Assembly: GCA_945910005.1 (NCBI GenBank)
Contig: OX246737.1
Coordinates: forward strand, 76,739,665 to 76,803,664
Source of the DNA: Isoperla grammatica
Lineage: Eukaryota; Arthropoda; Insecta; Plecoptera; Perlodidae
DNA length: 64,000 bases
Direction of reading: 5' to 3'
Both the position numbers and the translations under genes were made by a program. Below, piece by piece: positions 44,621 to 57,234 of this stretch. Position 1 is the stretch's first letter; every line of letters begins with the position of its first letter. The notes beneath the pieces are model-generated. The model saw only the letters and a program-made list of their open reading frames with translations, did no database searches and was not told where the DNA came from.

Positions 44621-47277
44621 CAGTACAACCTTGATATAACGTCGCTGAAGGGACTATTGATTTTCGACGTTATGTCAAGCGCGACGTTTTATCAGATTAT
44701 CAAAAAAATATCAAAAAATTAAATTACACATTATGGGGGGGGGGGGGGAAGGGGGGTAGACGTTTGTATGGCCCCATTATCTTGGGTATAGACCTACACA
44801 CTTCTAAAATGGCCAGGGCTATTGTGAGTCGGCTGTCACCGCTATTATCAAGGAGGAGGTGTGGGTGTTTGTACGTGGCATGTTGCTGCCACAGGCTCAC
44901 GCGAGCTCCCCCCCCCCCCTCCCAACCATTGACCGCCTGGCGAGTTACGGCTAAGGGAATAATGGGCAGTGTCAAAAATAAAACGACTGATAAACAAATA
45001 AAGATAAAATTTATTAAAGGTCTAAACATAGTCCTAGTCAAAGATATATTATGTCAAAAGATAATGGATGTATCATGATAATATGACATGTCTTTAATTA
45101 TCTAAGCTCTTAGCGCTTGAAGAAGTCTGTTATCTTTAACTGTTTACTAGATTTTTTATACACATCGTACAATGCCCCGTTTATATTTAGTAACTGCTTT
45201 TGGACCTCGTCACTTATTTCGTGCGCCACTAAATAACTACGAACGGTTTCGTAGGCTGCCATAGCTTCTTGAAACTTCGGGGGGGCTCTGGGGCTTCTAC
45301 AACGCTGTCTACGTCGCTGAGGTCGGCGCCATCAATGGTCTTATTTTCCTCGATTATATCATCAACTGACAGTACCGCGCTTGTCACTTTAGAAGTGGCT
45401 GTCAATTTCGAAAAACTCTTCTATTGTACAGGCTCCTCCCAACCTCTCCCAATCCCCCGGGGCGATCTCATTAGGCGGGCTCTCGTCATCGCTTTCGTCA
45501 TCGGCCTCGTCGTCAAACGTTGGCGTCGTCAAAACGTCGTGCTCTTTCACGAAACCAGCTTTGCGAAAGCATTTCGCTATTGTTTCCGGTTTGACAGCAG
45601 CCCAAGCCCAAGCAATGAATGACATCGCCTAACAAAGAAGAGGGACAGAATTGTTAAACCCAAACAGCCACGCACAACAATCTACCGAAGGTGGCGGGAA
45701 TAAAACGCCGGCGAGCAAGGCCACAGCTGCCAGTAAGCGGAGTGCGTGGCGAGCGGGGTTAAAGCGGTAGGCCTACTACAAAAGTAAAATGCAAACAATC
45801 CTTACCTCGTATACGTTGACTTTCATGTTCTCCCGTAGACAGTTATGGTCCATTGCTTGCAGAATTCGTTGGAGTAATCTGCTCCTGTACAATGACATTA
45901 GATTCTGAATAATTCCTAAGTCTAGCGGTTGTAGCACGCTTGTACAATTAACCGGGAAAAACTTTACACAAATGTTCCGCAAAAAAACTGTCTGGTGGAA
46001 GAGCAGAACAGTGATCGACGAACAGTAAAATTTTTCTAGTTTTGGCTCCCATCAGTGCATCCAAAGCTCGCAGCCACTCTTCAAAAATCTTTGTAGTCAC
46101 CCAAGCCTTTTTGTTAAAAGCGTATTTCGTTGGTAAGGTTCTAATATTTTTAAAACACCTTGGCTTCGCAAATTTGCCGATCGTTAGAGGTGCTAGTTTC
46201 TCTGTGCTGTCGGCATTGGCACACAAAAGCACGGTCAGGCGCTCCTTGCTTTTCTTGCCTCCATGACAAGTGTCATCACGGTAGCCAAGCGTCCTATCGG
46301 GCAATAAATTAAAAAATAGTCAGGTTTCATCCGCATTGAATATGTCTTTTAATTGATAGTTATTGATTAACTCACGGAGCTTATCGTCCTTCCAGTCCCG
46401 AACAGTTTCCGAATTCACAGCTGCACTCTCCCCACACACTTTTTTTCCCGTTATTCCGTGCCGCTTTTTAAAGTTTTGAAGCCACCCTGACGACGCTTGA
46501 AAATCTGCCGTAACATTCAATCTAAGGCTGATTTCTTTTGCCTTTTCAATAAGCAAAGGTCCACTTATTGGCAAGTTTTGTGCCCTGGCCTGGCTAAACC
46601 ATTGGTTTAGGGCAGCCTCAACATCCGAGAACTTTCCTTCCCGCACACGTGCTTTTTTGTTACTTAAAGAACCGCACTTCGACGCATTTTTTTCAATGTC
46701 TTCTCTATTTTTTAAAATCGTTTTCAATGTTGTGACAGGTATTGAATGTTTAGTCGCTATCGAGACTTTTGACGCACCGGGATTATCATCGCACTCTTTA
46801 ATTATGTCTAATTTATCTTTCAACGTAAAAGCTGTCCTCTTTGTCATGTTGATGTTGACTGAAATAGCAACAATACAAAACTGTGCTGTGGAGTGATTGT
46901 GTGGTCGGGTCAGGTTTAAACCAGTTCGACTGGAATGTGGCAGCGGCGGGGTAGGGGGGAGGGGAGGATAACGCGGGAACAATGCCGTCGAAGGGTCGAC
47001 TCAACTTCAAGTTGGGAATTGCGAATTCCGTGATCGTGTTCGGCGGGAAAATTCATGTAAACAAGGAAGTTTGAATGAAACGACGTTGTAACGCTCGTTT
47101 GACTGCTGTACGGTCCGAAAATAGGCGTCGTAATGTCGGATACGTCGTTATATCAAGGGACGTTGTATTAAGCTCTAGATAACATTATCTCTTATGGGAA
47201 TTCGCCAGGACTTTGTCAAAATGACGTGATAATGCGAACGACGTTGTATCGTGCGACGTAATAACAAGGTTGTACTG
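44621..47277 (-). mobile_element. Tigger/pogo DNA transposon (2657 bp), TSD TA
   Basis: Ends CAGTACAACCTTGATATAACG and, inverted, CAGTACAACCTTGTTATTACG are flanked by TA (44619-44620, 47278-47279). It carries a minus-strand transposase gene of the Tc1/mariner-pogo family with CENP-B-like DNA-binding domains. Coding lesions show it is inactive. Confidence 0.93.
45110..46847 (-). pseudogene. Tigger-type transposase, decayed, one intron
   Basis: Start ATG 46847 (MTKRTAFTLKDKLDIIKE). In order: psq-type helix-turn-helix, CENP-B/Tc5-type HTH (SGWLQNFKKRHGI), and the DDE_1 catalytic domain with D residues in FNADET, ILLFVDHC and LQPLDLGII. A probable intron at 45629-45805 has GT/AG borders and rejoins VYE to AMSFIAW. 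The C-terminus is EISDEVQKQLLNIN followed by QLKITDFFKR, stop at 45110. Lesions: nonsense TGA at 46320-46322, frameshifts near 45970, 45400 and 45275. The tail QLKITDFF fits the PCNA-interacting consensus. Confidence 0.88.
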
Positions 47278-47279
47278 TA

Positions 47280-48143
47280 TAACTAAGTAAGAAAGTTGCC
47301 TCGCGTCTTGAGGATGGCGACGGATGGCGCCGAAATATAACGCGGTGAGTAGTGCGTGAATGTTTTTAACCGTGTTTGTCCGAACAATTTTTTACTTATA
47401 ATTTAGAATATATGATTTACGGATAATAATGCAGCCATATATTTACGCTACTGTAATGCACGCCTACTAGGGGCCTAGATGACAGAGGGCCTCTACCTGT
47501 CACCTGTCTTTTAAACTAGGGCTTTGGCTGGATTTAGCCTAGAGTAGGCCTACACTTTCCTAGCCTCTAGTCTAGGCCTAGCCCTGCCTATGCAACCAGG
47601 CTATTTATGTAACTATTAACTTTCATTAATATATTAACTGTAACGATTAACTTTGATCCTCGGTACTTTCAGCTTTCTTGGGGAAGTAAAACTAACCACA
47701 CTTGGCATTGCATCCTTCTTGAGGCAATTTTTGCTGCCGTTTACAACTTCCCTGAAGTCTGTTGGGATGAAATGACTAGAACACATTGTCATTGTTGATG
47801 AAACGGCTTGGTTCCTTCTGCTGTCATGGCGTATTTTAATTTCCTATATATTTCTTAACTTTGCATCTTTGAGAAACAAATGAAATGATATGCCAGGAAT
47901 TGTAGCATTATTTTTGCATCTAGGAACACAGCAATAAAGCAGGATATTGCTCATTTGCTATGGAAACCTATGCTCAAACTACCCAAAGCTCCCATATGTT
48001 CCATGCAAAATGCCAGCAATGTTTACTCACTTACGCAGCCATGTTGGGGGCGGGTTGAGCGCGTCACGTGAGTGTGACGTAGGTGGGAGGGAACATCCGA
48101 AGTCGTCAATTGCTCTGATTTGAAGTTTACTATATTATCAGTA
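47280..48143. other. Intergenic DNA with a GC-rich promoter-like start
   Basis: Near 47310-47350 two overlapping ATGs lie in GGATGGCGACGGATGGCGCCG, and a donor-like GCGGTGAGT follows at about 47340-47348. This could be a tiny first exon, but no continuation was found. TAGGCCTA words recur at 47460-47600. Confidence 0.3.
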
Positions 48144-48784
48144 CAGTGGAGACCTCTCGGACAACGAAGCAGAATTTCCGGCGAAAACCGGTTCTGAGCG
48201 ATGACCATATTTTGTACAACCCTTGGGAATGCATCGCATTCATGTCAATATTCAAAGCTAGAAGATCGTTAAATCAGCTTGCGGACTGTTGTATTCTGTT
48301 AAATACCCCGTGCTAGTTTTATTATTTTTGCTTCTGGGTTTACGTATTTTCAATTATCACAATCGTTTTCTAAATACATTTATGCATATTGTCATCTTTT
48401 AATCGTCTTTGTAGTAGGATTTTGAAGAAACATAATATAAGGTAATTCATGAATGCAGTATGCAGTATGCAAATCGTTTGATTCGCATTCATCTAATAAT
48501 AATGCTACAAGAAAAAATAAAAAAGTTTCAAGCTCGTGGTGTTCTGATCCATATTAAGGAATAAGTTACCGAAACGTTAATTCAAATAAAACATTAATTT
48601 ATATTTGGAATTTAGCTTTTACAGTTGTTTGTGTAGCCAATTATGAAATTCTAGGAAATGAGTGAATGGAATGTAGCACCAACGAGTCGGCCCGACTACC
48701 CCCCTAACGAGGGGTTTACAAACCAGGTAAATATAAGCTCGACGCGGTGGATCGACTGCTTCGTTGTCCGAGGTGTCTCCACTT
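48144..48784. mobile_element. Tc1/mariner- or pogo-type MITE (641 bp), TSD TA
   Basis: Left end CAGTGGAGACCTCTCGGACAAC and inverted right end AAGTGGAGACACCTCGGACAAC are flanked by TA (48142-48143, 48785-48786). Both continue CGAAGCAG inward. No transposase. Confidence 0.8.
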
Positions 48785-50364
48785 TAGTAACATGATCATG
48801 GACAATTGAATATGCAAGTAGCCTTCTATACATATGAAATAAATGTAGTTTTTTTAGTAGTGATAAATTTCCATGTATGGGGTGGCATACAACAAACTAC
48901 TACACTGCAGCGCTTCGAGCGTTCCGGCCACTGAGCTCTGCCTGCTAGAAGTCGCCGAAAACCCCTCTAGAAGGCAGTGCACTAATAATTATCGGAAAAA
49001 TGTCCATAGATTCCAAAGAAGTCAAATAGTTTTGCAACGACCTAGAAATTGTCAACGTTGAAAGTTGTGTGTATCCAATATTCAGTGGCTGTTGGCCGTA
49101 TCGCTCGCAGCGTTCTCTGTGCACTTGTTACGCCTCCCCATATGAATTTCTTTATCTCCATGCTGCCGTGCATATTAGCCCAATTCCAATACATATGTGG
49201 TATTGGCTGTGACACCACAGAAATGTACATGCCTTTTGCAGATTAAATGCCTTGGCCTTAAAAATACACCAAATTAATTTTTACTTCACTTTGTTCTGGT
49301 GCATGTGATGCACAGGATACTAATATGTCTCACAATTTGACAACTTTGTATTTTATCAAGTTCTTTTAATAAAAACCTTTGTTTTACTGCTTAAAGAACA
49401 GTAATCATAATACAGACGCCCAATACATACCATAATCTTGATAGTCACCGATATGTTCATCATGCTACTTGTGCACCCACCCACTTGAGACATGGTACAT
49501 CTAATATTGTTGTAAATGTCGGTTTACACTCTTTCCTACAATTTAAGGGTTAACAAAGTGAATCAAGCAACAAGTGTATCATCATGGGCTCACTTAACTT
49601 CCCAAGATTTAAGAGCTAGGATGGAAGCTGAAACCATAACACCTTGTTCCCTCTTATCCCTAAAATTTCAATCTCAGCCACTGAGAGGCTACCATTTATC
49701 AATCCAGCCGATGGTGGCAATCCTTGTGAAACAGAAAAATAAACACCTTAAATCTTAAGAAAGTGTGTAAACTGGTCTTAGCTGTAATTATTATGTGTGG
49801 GGTCATGCCCAGTCCAAAGTAATGAATCTCAAGTCAAACTTCTAAAGTATGTTTTGTACAAAGTGTGTAATGCATTATACAGTGTACAGAGCCCTGCGTT
49901 TATGGTTTTCGCAATAAACGCGAATTGTTGAAAAGGTCATATTTTTGTTCAGATGTTCACATTTTGGCTCATCCTGATGACAGCCATATGCTCAGAATTT
50001 TCGCGAAATCGGCGGTTTTTCGAGATATTCGCGATTTTCAACGATTTCTGCGATACTCGCGATTTATTAGCGATATTCAGCAAGTATTTTAGAAAATTGA
50101 AACAAAAATTTAAGTTCGAAAATTAAATTTTATTTGAATTAAAAATAAATTAAAATTTTAATTAAAATTAAATAATTATTTTGATTTTCGGATGTGTCTT
50201 TTTGGGTCATGCTTGAACCGTAATAATGCGCGTAATTTATCCACCCCTGTTGTTGACTTGTTAACTTGCGCGCCCACCCCCTCGAAGGCCAAGTGGAATG
50301 TTACCCCCAATGAGGCACCCATAGACCGGACCGTTACATATGTCATCAGGGGGGCAGTCTCCGT

Positions 50365-50404
<40 letters not shown>
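48785..50404. other. Intergenic DNA; TA microsatellite at 50376-50404
   Basis: No gene seen. At 49960-50130 a hAT-like stretch of TTCGCGAAAT/CGATTT words occurs, and related sequence follows at 50630-50760, probably remnants of one element interrupted by the tRNA-like unit and its flanks. Confidence 0.4.
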
Positions 50405-50408
<4 letters not shown>

Positions 50409-50571
50409 AAATCCAGAAGTTAAAAAACCAACCCCGACTGGGAATCGAACCCAGGTCTCCCACTTGCCGGGTGGGCGCCATAACCCCTAGACCACCGGGA
50501 CCGGTAATTCAATGACTGGATGTAGTGCATTAAGATAGATTGTGGCGGTTTTTTAATTTCTGGATTTCACA
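50405..50571. repeat. 25-bp inverted repeats flanking a tRNA-like sequence
   Basis: TGTGAAATCCAGAAGTTAAA (50405, 25 bases in all) and its inverse (50547-50571) differ at one position. They enclose a complete tRNA-like unit. The foldback arrangement is unusual for a SINE, whose tRNA head normally lies at one end. Confidence 0.85.
50431..50501 (-). tRNA. tRNA-like sequence with full cloverleaf potential
   Basis: On the minus strand: acceptor GTCCCGG pairing with TCGGGGT (several G-U pairs), D arm with A box TGGTCTAGGGGTTATGG, anticodon arm CCCAC-CCGGCAA-GTGGG, and T arm with B box GGTTCGATTCC. All four arms can form. The anticodon would be GGC by strict position, but base 33 is C instead of the invariant U, so charging identity is doubtful. 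It is either a diverged tRNA gene or, more likely, a tRNA-derived repeat. Confidence 0.4.
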
Positions 50572-50911
50572 TAACTACCACGTCAAGAGTGTTCTTGAAA
50601 AATATATATATATTTGTGATTATATTTTCAATATAATCGTCGCTTTTTCACCGCTTTTGCAAGAAATAGACAATTTTCTCGCTAAAATAGGTAATTTTGT
50701 TAGTCACCGCTTATTCACCGCTTCTTGGGAATTTAAAAACGAAATTCGGCTTTTTTAATCACCATAAAAGCAGGGCTCTTAGTATATATTTAAATACCAT
50801 AAACACATTTGTAAACCAAAGTTGAAACTGTAGAGAAATAAATTATGTCAGTACGTAATGAAAGTTGGACCTTCAGAAGTAAGATGAAGTATTGTGTGAA
50901 TGAGGGTCTTA

Positions 50912-51121
50912 GGCCCAGTTTTTAAATCGGTCATTAACGGGGCCATTACCCGACGGTCCGTTATCTGCATAGGGTTTGTTGGATTGCTGATCACGGACCG
51001 TCAGCTAAAGGCCCCCTTATTAATGGGGTCGTTATCTGAATAGGGTTTGTTGCGTTACTGATTACGGACTGTCAGCTAGCGGCCCCGTTTACAACCTGTT
51101 AACCGATTGAAAAACTGGGCC
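50912..51121. mobile_element. MITE (210 bp), GGCCCAGTTTTT ends
   Basis: GGCCCAGTTTTTAAATCGG and, inverted, GGCCCAGTTTTTCAATCGG. Flanks TTA and TCA suggest a mutated TWA-type duplication, as in PIF/Harbinger MITEs. Internal GGCCCC and GACGGTCCGT words are repeated. Confidence 0.75.
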
Positions 51122-51124
51122 TCA

Positions 51125-52835
51125 GAAAACTATTAGTTTAGGTAAGCAAGAATGAAGATATGTTAGAAACTAAGGGTGGGTCAAGCTCTTCATATATTTG
51201 CTTCATAACACAATGCTACTATGTATTTTAAGTATCAGGTCTAGTTAGCTTTTTCACAGATTTTAAAGACAATTGTATCAAATGAAACTTTTAATTTTGA
51301 TTTGTGTTCATCGATGTTCAACTAGTTGAATTGTGAACTTATACCGTTAACATGTATTTGTTTGTGATGTGTGTCTTCATTATGATATTTTAAGTGTTTG
51401 TTTTCTGGGATTTTTCAAGCTTCTAGTCAAAGCTCTATCTTCTTTTTGTATTTTTTATTTTATTTATTGACATTTTGTATCTAAGATTTTTTCTCAACTA
51501 TGAACCTAGATAAATCATGGTTATGTACTTTTTGACTATCATGTTGGGTTTCATTAATAAATGAATTTCAAACTACACACAAAATGCTTATATTTTTATG
51601 CTATCCCGAGCCACTCCCTCCCCCCACCCCCCTAAAATATCCTGGCTATGCCAATGGTCCGAAGTATTCTTAGCTCAGCCAACTTTTTACAATCTGAAGG
51701 ATATCACGGTAGTCTTATGATTGGTGCTAGGGGAACAATCCCCTGGTTTTTCGAGGCGTTTCAAAAATTATTGACGCTGAGTGCAAGCTTCACCGATGAT
51801 ATTGTTATATGAGTTTTAAATTGTTCTATTTTTTTTGTTCACACTATTTCTATAATTAGTTTTTTCTATACATATTCAGCATCATTATTTTAAGTTTTCG
51901 TTTTTATATATTTTGTATTTGTGCGATGTTGTGGGATCTTCAGGTGGATATAATTACACAGTCTTGGGTAAATTACTTTTGAAAAATAGTGACATTACTT
52001 TACTCGTTTTCTTTCATTAAAAGTAATGAAGTTACTTTACTAATTACTTTATTCTTAAAGTAATGGCATTACTTTACTTTTCCTCCTTAAAAGTAATGAC
52101 GTTACTTTTGTAATTACTTTTATGCGATCTTATCAAATAAAGAGGATAAGGTTGAATTTGGTATGTCATCAAATTATTTGTAAATGCAGATGCATTCTGA
52201 AACGTGGTTACCAGTGTTTTATTTATCAACGTAGGATATGATCAGTAGGTCGGCTAGGCCTAGCTCCACCAATCCCACTTGTGCTTGTGGGTGTATCAGA
52301 CAACATGTTAAACGATGAACGATAAATGATTAAATAAACACCGGATCACGTTTCTACAAGGTTTGTTCAGTTGACGCGAACTAAAGAAACGTGGGCAAAG
52401 GCCTATGCTCGTTTTCACTGAGAGGTTACAGGCTAGCCAACACAACCTATTTGTTGGAAAAATAAAGATTTATTCGGTCGGTAAGATCGATGTGCAATTT
52501 TATATGTTGAAGTTGAGAACATTGAACAGTGTTTAAAGGGGTTCTCACCCGCTACACCAAAAAAATATTTTTAAAGGACATCGAAACCCTAGCTCTATTT
52601 AATATCCATAACATCTATTGATTTATTTTAAAAATTATAGCGAAAACTAGAACCCTCATACCCACTCCAGGAATTAGCTATAAATTATTTTCGAGTTGAT
52701 AATATTCCCATAGGCGCGGCTGTTTTTTATGGTCGTGACGTAGCATTTACTAGTCCCGTGCCGCTAGCATCGGCGGGAGACGCGATATGTCGTGCGCGCG
52801 TCTATTTACCCTGTCATAGCGAACGAACTATTAGC
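51125..52835. other. Intergenic DNA with a hAT remnant near 51960-52135
   Basis: CAGTCTTGGGTAAATTACTTTTG followed by repeated AAAGTAATG/CATTACTTT words resembles the end of a hAT element; the opposite end is not found. No gene seen. Confidence 0.4.
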
Positions 52836-53624
52836 GGTAGCTCACTGAACTCAATTACACGTTAATATGCAATGTTTTCTCGTAAGAATATCTTACTTAC
52901 GTAATGGGAAAAATTGATTTTAAATAAGCCAAGTTTTCCGTATTAACTCGCATATTTCAAAGTCTAGAAAGTATATTTTGCAACGACATTTTTGCCATTT
53001 TAGAAGTCTTGACATAATACGACATGCATGAGGAATGATTAAAAATACGGTATGTCGATATTAAAGATAACCTGCAAGCAGTGATTTAATGAATAAGTGT
53101 TGGTATTTGACATTTACCTGGGCAACTAGCCTGGCTGGAGAAGGTTGTCAGCGGCGGCTAGGAGGTGGTCGGTCCGCAAAGCATTTCCAAAAACATTAGG
53201 TCTAGTTTTCTTGGTAGCAGCAGTTGCATTGGGTTTCAAACCCAATGGCAGTTGGTTCGATTTTTTATTTATTTCACTTTTAATAACTCAGAGCGAATGC
53301 AACAATAATATAACACTCAATAAAACTTAAGATTACATTTGTTTAAATGTTGATTTACTGCTGCAGATCATAACTTTAATGTTCAGCTTATAGAGAGTTC
53401 TGATATTTTGTATTTACTACATAATTTGTATTTACTAATAGAAAAGTCTGTATGTAACCTGCCCAGGGCCAACATTCTTCACGTGACTAACGAGTTATTT
53501 GGGTATTAGGATAAGTGGCTGACAGGTGGGGGAGGGGGGATGTCTGAGGGCTGGTAGTAGGACTAAATTGCAGCAACAACATCATGCCAAAAAAAACTCG
53601 AAATAACTATTCATTTAGGGATGC

Positions 53625-53690
53625 CGACTGCCAACAGCGGGTATCGAACCGACAACCTGGCGAATGAGAGGCTTGTGTCTTGTGTGCTAG
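53625..53690 (-). repeat. tRNA-derived remnant (B box)
   Basis: GGTTCGATACC on the minus strand with partial upstream tRNA-like sequence. No acceptor stem. Confidence 0.35.
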
Positions 53691-53936
53691 TACATTTGAG
53701 TAGTGTATATACTCAAAGCTAAACTATCAGCTATTGTACATTGTACTTTGTACAATATCCCTATTGTACAATATATTGGGTACAATTATACTCAAAGCTA
53801 AAACATTGTACTTTGAACTTTATCCCTATTGTACACTAACATACTGGGTACAATTTGTCTGATATTCATTATTCTTCATGTTCTGCTGGTTAACGTTTTT
53901 GGAATGTGTACTAAACCATACTAAACGATAGCACGT

Positions 53937-54360
53937 CAAGAGCAAGGTCTACTGGATTGCCGCTAGGCTTCGCTACTATAGCGGCACAGGCCGATGGCAA
54001 TGGGGCTTTGCACTGCCACATTCTCCCACTCGCAGCGCCAGCGTAGTGCCAGCCCTCAGACAAGGTCTACTTGATCTCCGCATAACTTAGCCATGAAAAA
54101 AGGGCTGATTTACCCATCCAGGAGGCTCTGGACTTGAGCTCGAACTATGGTGGCGCTACTTCTATTCCAATGTCTTTGGCAAAATGCTGCCATCACAGCC
54201 TGCTGGATGGGTCAAGTAGACCTTGTCCGCGCTGATTTACCCATCCAGCAGGTCATGGATTTGGGCTTGGACGGTGGTGGCGCATTCTACGTCAAGCTTT
54301 GCGTGCAAAGCCCCATTACTCCGCTAGGAGGAAATCCAGTAGACCTTGGCCAAGAGTAGC
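53937..54360. repeat. Nested inverted repeats around AGGTCTACTGGAT
   Basis: CAAGGTCTACTGGATTGCCGC at 53943 is mirrored by GGAAATCCAGTAGACCTTG at 54331-54349. Inside, ACAAGGTCTACTTGATC (54060) is mirrored by TCAAGTAGACCTTGTCC (54211), and GCTGATTTACCCATCCAG is repeated directly (54104 and 54232). No coding frame worth calling. Confidence 0.75.
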
Positions 54361-54436
54361 TAGACAACACCAACGCTGGAAGCGCAGTGCGGGCGTAAAA
54401 ACAGTGATACAACGTGAATACATATCACATAACTGT

Positions 54437-55076
54437 AAGCCGCATTCACATAAATGACTATTGATTACTGACTATTGACTATTGACTAGTGATTATTGAC
54501 TACCCAAAGAAAGATATGAACACTACACAACTATAAGTTCTTTGACACGTATGATCTGCCACCTAGAACAAATGAATCAAACTGATTGACAAACAACGAG
54601 CTGTCAAAATAATAAAATTGCAACATTATGAAGAAAACGAGGTATGGCGATAGTAACTGTTCACCAGTTAAAACGTTTAATGATGGGCTTAACCAAGTTG
54701 TGAAGGTTTTGTATGTTTCTTGTTTGTTTTGAAGATTTGTTTTCAAAATAAGAATATTTTATTGTATGACAGCTTCATAAAAATAATAAATAAATAATAT
54801 TCGCCGGAAATAGTCAAAAACAAATATACACTTGACAGTAATTGAATAGTGGTATTGACTTCCGTTGCTCCACATTCATTGGCTGAACGCGAACGTTGTG
54901 ATTGGTTGTAACTATGACTTCCAGATATCTTCAATTCGTTAGTCAATAGTCAATAGTCATAAGTCAAAAGTAAAGTTGTGTGAACGTCAGCACGTATCGC
55001 CTATGGTTCACTTCGCTTAGTCACTAATCAATAGTCAATAGTCAATAGTCACTAGTCATTTATGTGAACGCGGCTT
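54437..55076. mobile_element. MITE (640 bp) with CAATAGTCAATAGT subterminal repeats
   Basis: AAGCCGCATTCACATAAATGACTA at the left is inverted at the right (TAGTCATTTATGTGAACGCGGCTT). Both ends continue into tandem TATTGACTATTGACTA words. Flanking bases do not give a clean TSD. An internal stretch (54565-54620, GACAAACAACGAGCTGTCAA) is shared with the element at 60215. Confidence 0.8.
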
Positions 55077-55349
55077 TACGCACATCCTAACAAGAATTAC
55101 AATACCGTATTTTTTTAATAATTCTTCATGCATGTCGTATTATGTCAAGCCTTCCAAAATGGCAAAAATGTCGTCGCAAAATATACTTACCAGACTTTGA
55201 AATATGTGAGTTAATACGGAAAACTTGGTTTATTTCAAATCGATTTTTCCCATTACGTAAGTTAGATATTCTTCTCGTTGAAGCATTCAGTAGGAGGAGA
55301 AAGCATTGCAGATTAACGTGTAATTTGAGTTCAGTGAGCTACACATAAA

Positions 55350-57234
55350 TTAATAACTGCTAGCACAGTATTCAGCATGAGACTTTACAACCTACATTAT
55401 CAGCATCTCCCCACCACATGTTATTATTAGTATCATCAAGTACAAGTTTAGCTTTGTAACAACTCTTAAAAAAGAAATTTTCCTGTACCAACTGACAAGC
55501 CACCAGCCTCACTACATATTTTTCAAATTCTATAATGTAATTGTAAAGTACGATGCAACTGCAAGAAGGTGCATCCATTCTAAATGCCTGTACGTTGTTG
55601 TTTGAAAATTAATGTGTGATGTGTTTAGTTGATAACCCATTATCGTAGCCATCAAATACTTCAGTAGTTATGATATTTGCTTTTAATGTACTCCACATAC
55701 TACATAACTCTTCAAATGTTTTGTCTCTAGACCTTTATAAGGTATGTGATGCATCAAAATGCCCTTCATCAATCTCAAAGCAAGACTTGCTTGTAACAGT
55801 GTTAATTATTTCATATTATTTCTATACCATTTTCTTCGTGTATTTGCAAACATATTATCCCCAGGAGCAGAATTTTCAGCTTATACCTTGGAATGCCCGA
55901 ATAGTCAAATACATCTTGTGGTAGTGGGCTTAATTTGAAAGTTAATACAAATGCCTACGTAAAAAAATTAACGTTTACATATTATATCATAATGCAGCTC
56001 TTAAAAAACTAAATTTGCTATTGCTAAATCATCCTCTGATAGCTCTCCGACGCTCGAGAGTCGTTGGAAAAGCAGCAAAGGATCAACTTCGATTGTATCT
56101 CCATCAACGTTCGCGGTTTTAAATTTTTATGTGGTGACAAGAGGTAACAGAGTATATCTTACAAATCTTGTTTACATAGGAATTGAGTTGAGTTTATAAT
56201 CCGTTGAAATAATATTTGCGATCACTGTATTCGACAAGTAGTCATAATTATCAAGAACTAAAACTTTGTTTGGTTACAAGGACAAAATCTTTTCATTATA
56301 CGGTTTATTAATGATTAGGTACTTAGTAAAAGAAACTATGCGGTAATGACACTACCCATTTTGTTAAATTCGGATACTTGAGCCTAGAGTTTTGTATCAG
56401 AGTAATCGGACCTCATATCTAAGAAGTAAAATCAAATATTCTCAAAAATCAGACGCAAAATAATTGGGTTATGAGAAAAATTGTTACCCCCCCCCCCCCC
56501 CCCTCCCCCCTCCCACCCCCGCTATTAACCAAGCACTAGGGTACATTGTCTTTTATCATTCTAAAAGTATTTTTACTAATAACAACGTATTAATAGCTTT
56601 TGTTTGATACGTTTGATAATATTCTTTATTTATCCACCCCCCCCCCCTTCTTTCTACCCACCTAGAAAAACTTCATAAATTTTTTTGAATGACCCTGAGA
56701 GTACCAGCATTAAAATCAACGTATCAGCAGCTTTCTTTTGATACCCATATTGCCTATGTTCAAATATGTACGTATGTAAGTTATAAATGTAATAAATAAT
56801 TATTAATTAGCTAATTTAGCCTGTAAATAGTTTTTTTGATTGCAGTAAAGTTTCTACACAAGTTATATATGTTATTATTCTTATATTTACAATTGTCAAA
56901 ACAATATTCGATTGTACCAATTTTACACGGGAAGCATTGAAATTGTTATTATAATTAATAGTAATTAATTAATGACTACCGTAATATTTATATTGATGTA
57001 AGTAATTTTTTTAATTACAAAAAGGGTTGTGCGATGTGGTAAAAATCTAAATTCTGAAAAATCTTCAAACCTAACCATAATATAAGCATTAATTAGTATT
57101 AACATTTTAATTAATTACGCTAATTAGGGGTGTCGGACAGCGGTAAAGTTTCTTATGCGCATGTAGGTATACATAAGTAACAACTTCTGATCAAAAAAAA
57201 TTCTGTACCAATTAGTTCCGGGTCAAGCCTATTT
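55350..57234. other. Intergenic DNA, no gene; poly-C tracts at about 56488 and 56637
   Basis: AT-rich with two poly-C runs. Nothing recognised. Confidence 0.4.

Larger units (their letters stand above)
52836..55347. repeat. Large inverted repeat, arms of about 220-245 bp
   Basis: The left arm (about 52836-53056, AGCTCACTGAACTCAATTAC onward) reappears inverted at about 55104-55347 with scattered differences. The arms share words such as GTCGTATTATGTCAAG and CCGTATTAACTC. About 2 kb of unrelated sequence, including further repeats, separates them. No TSD was determined. It may be a composite or foldback-type DNA element. Confidence 0.8.
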
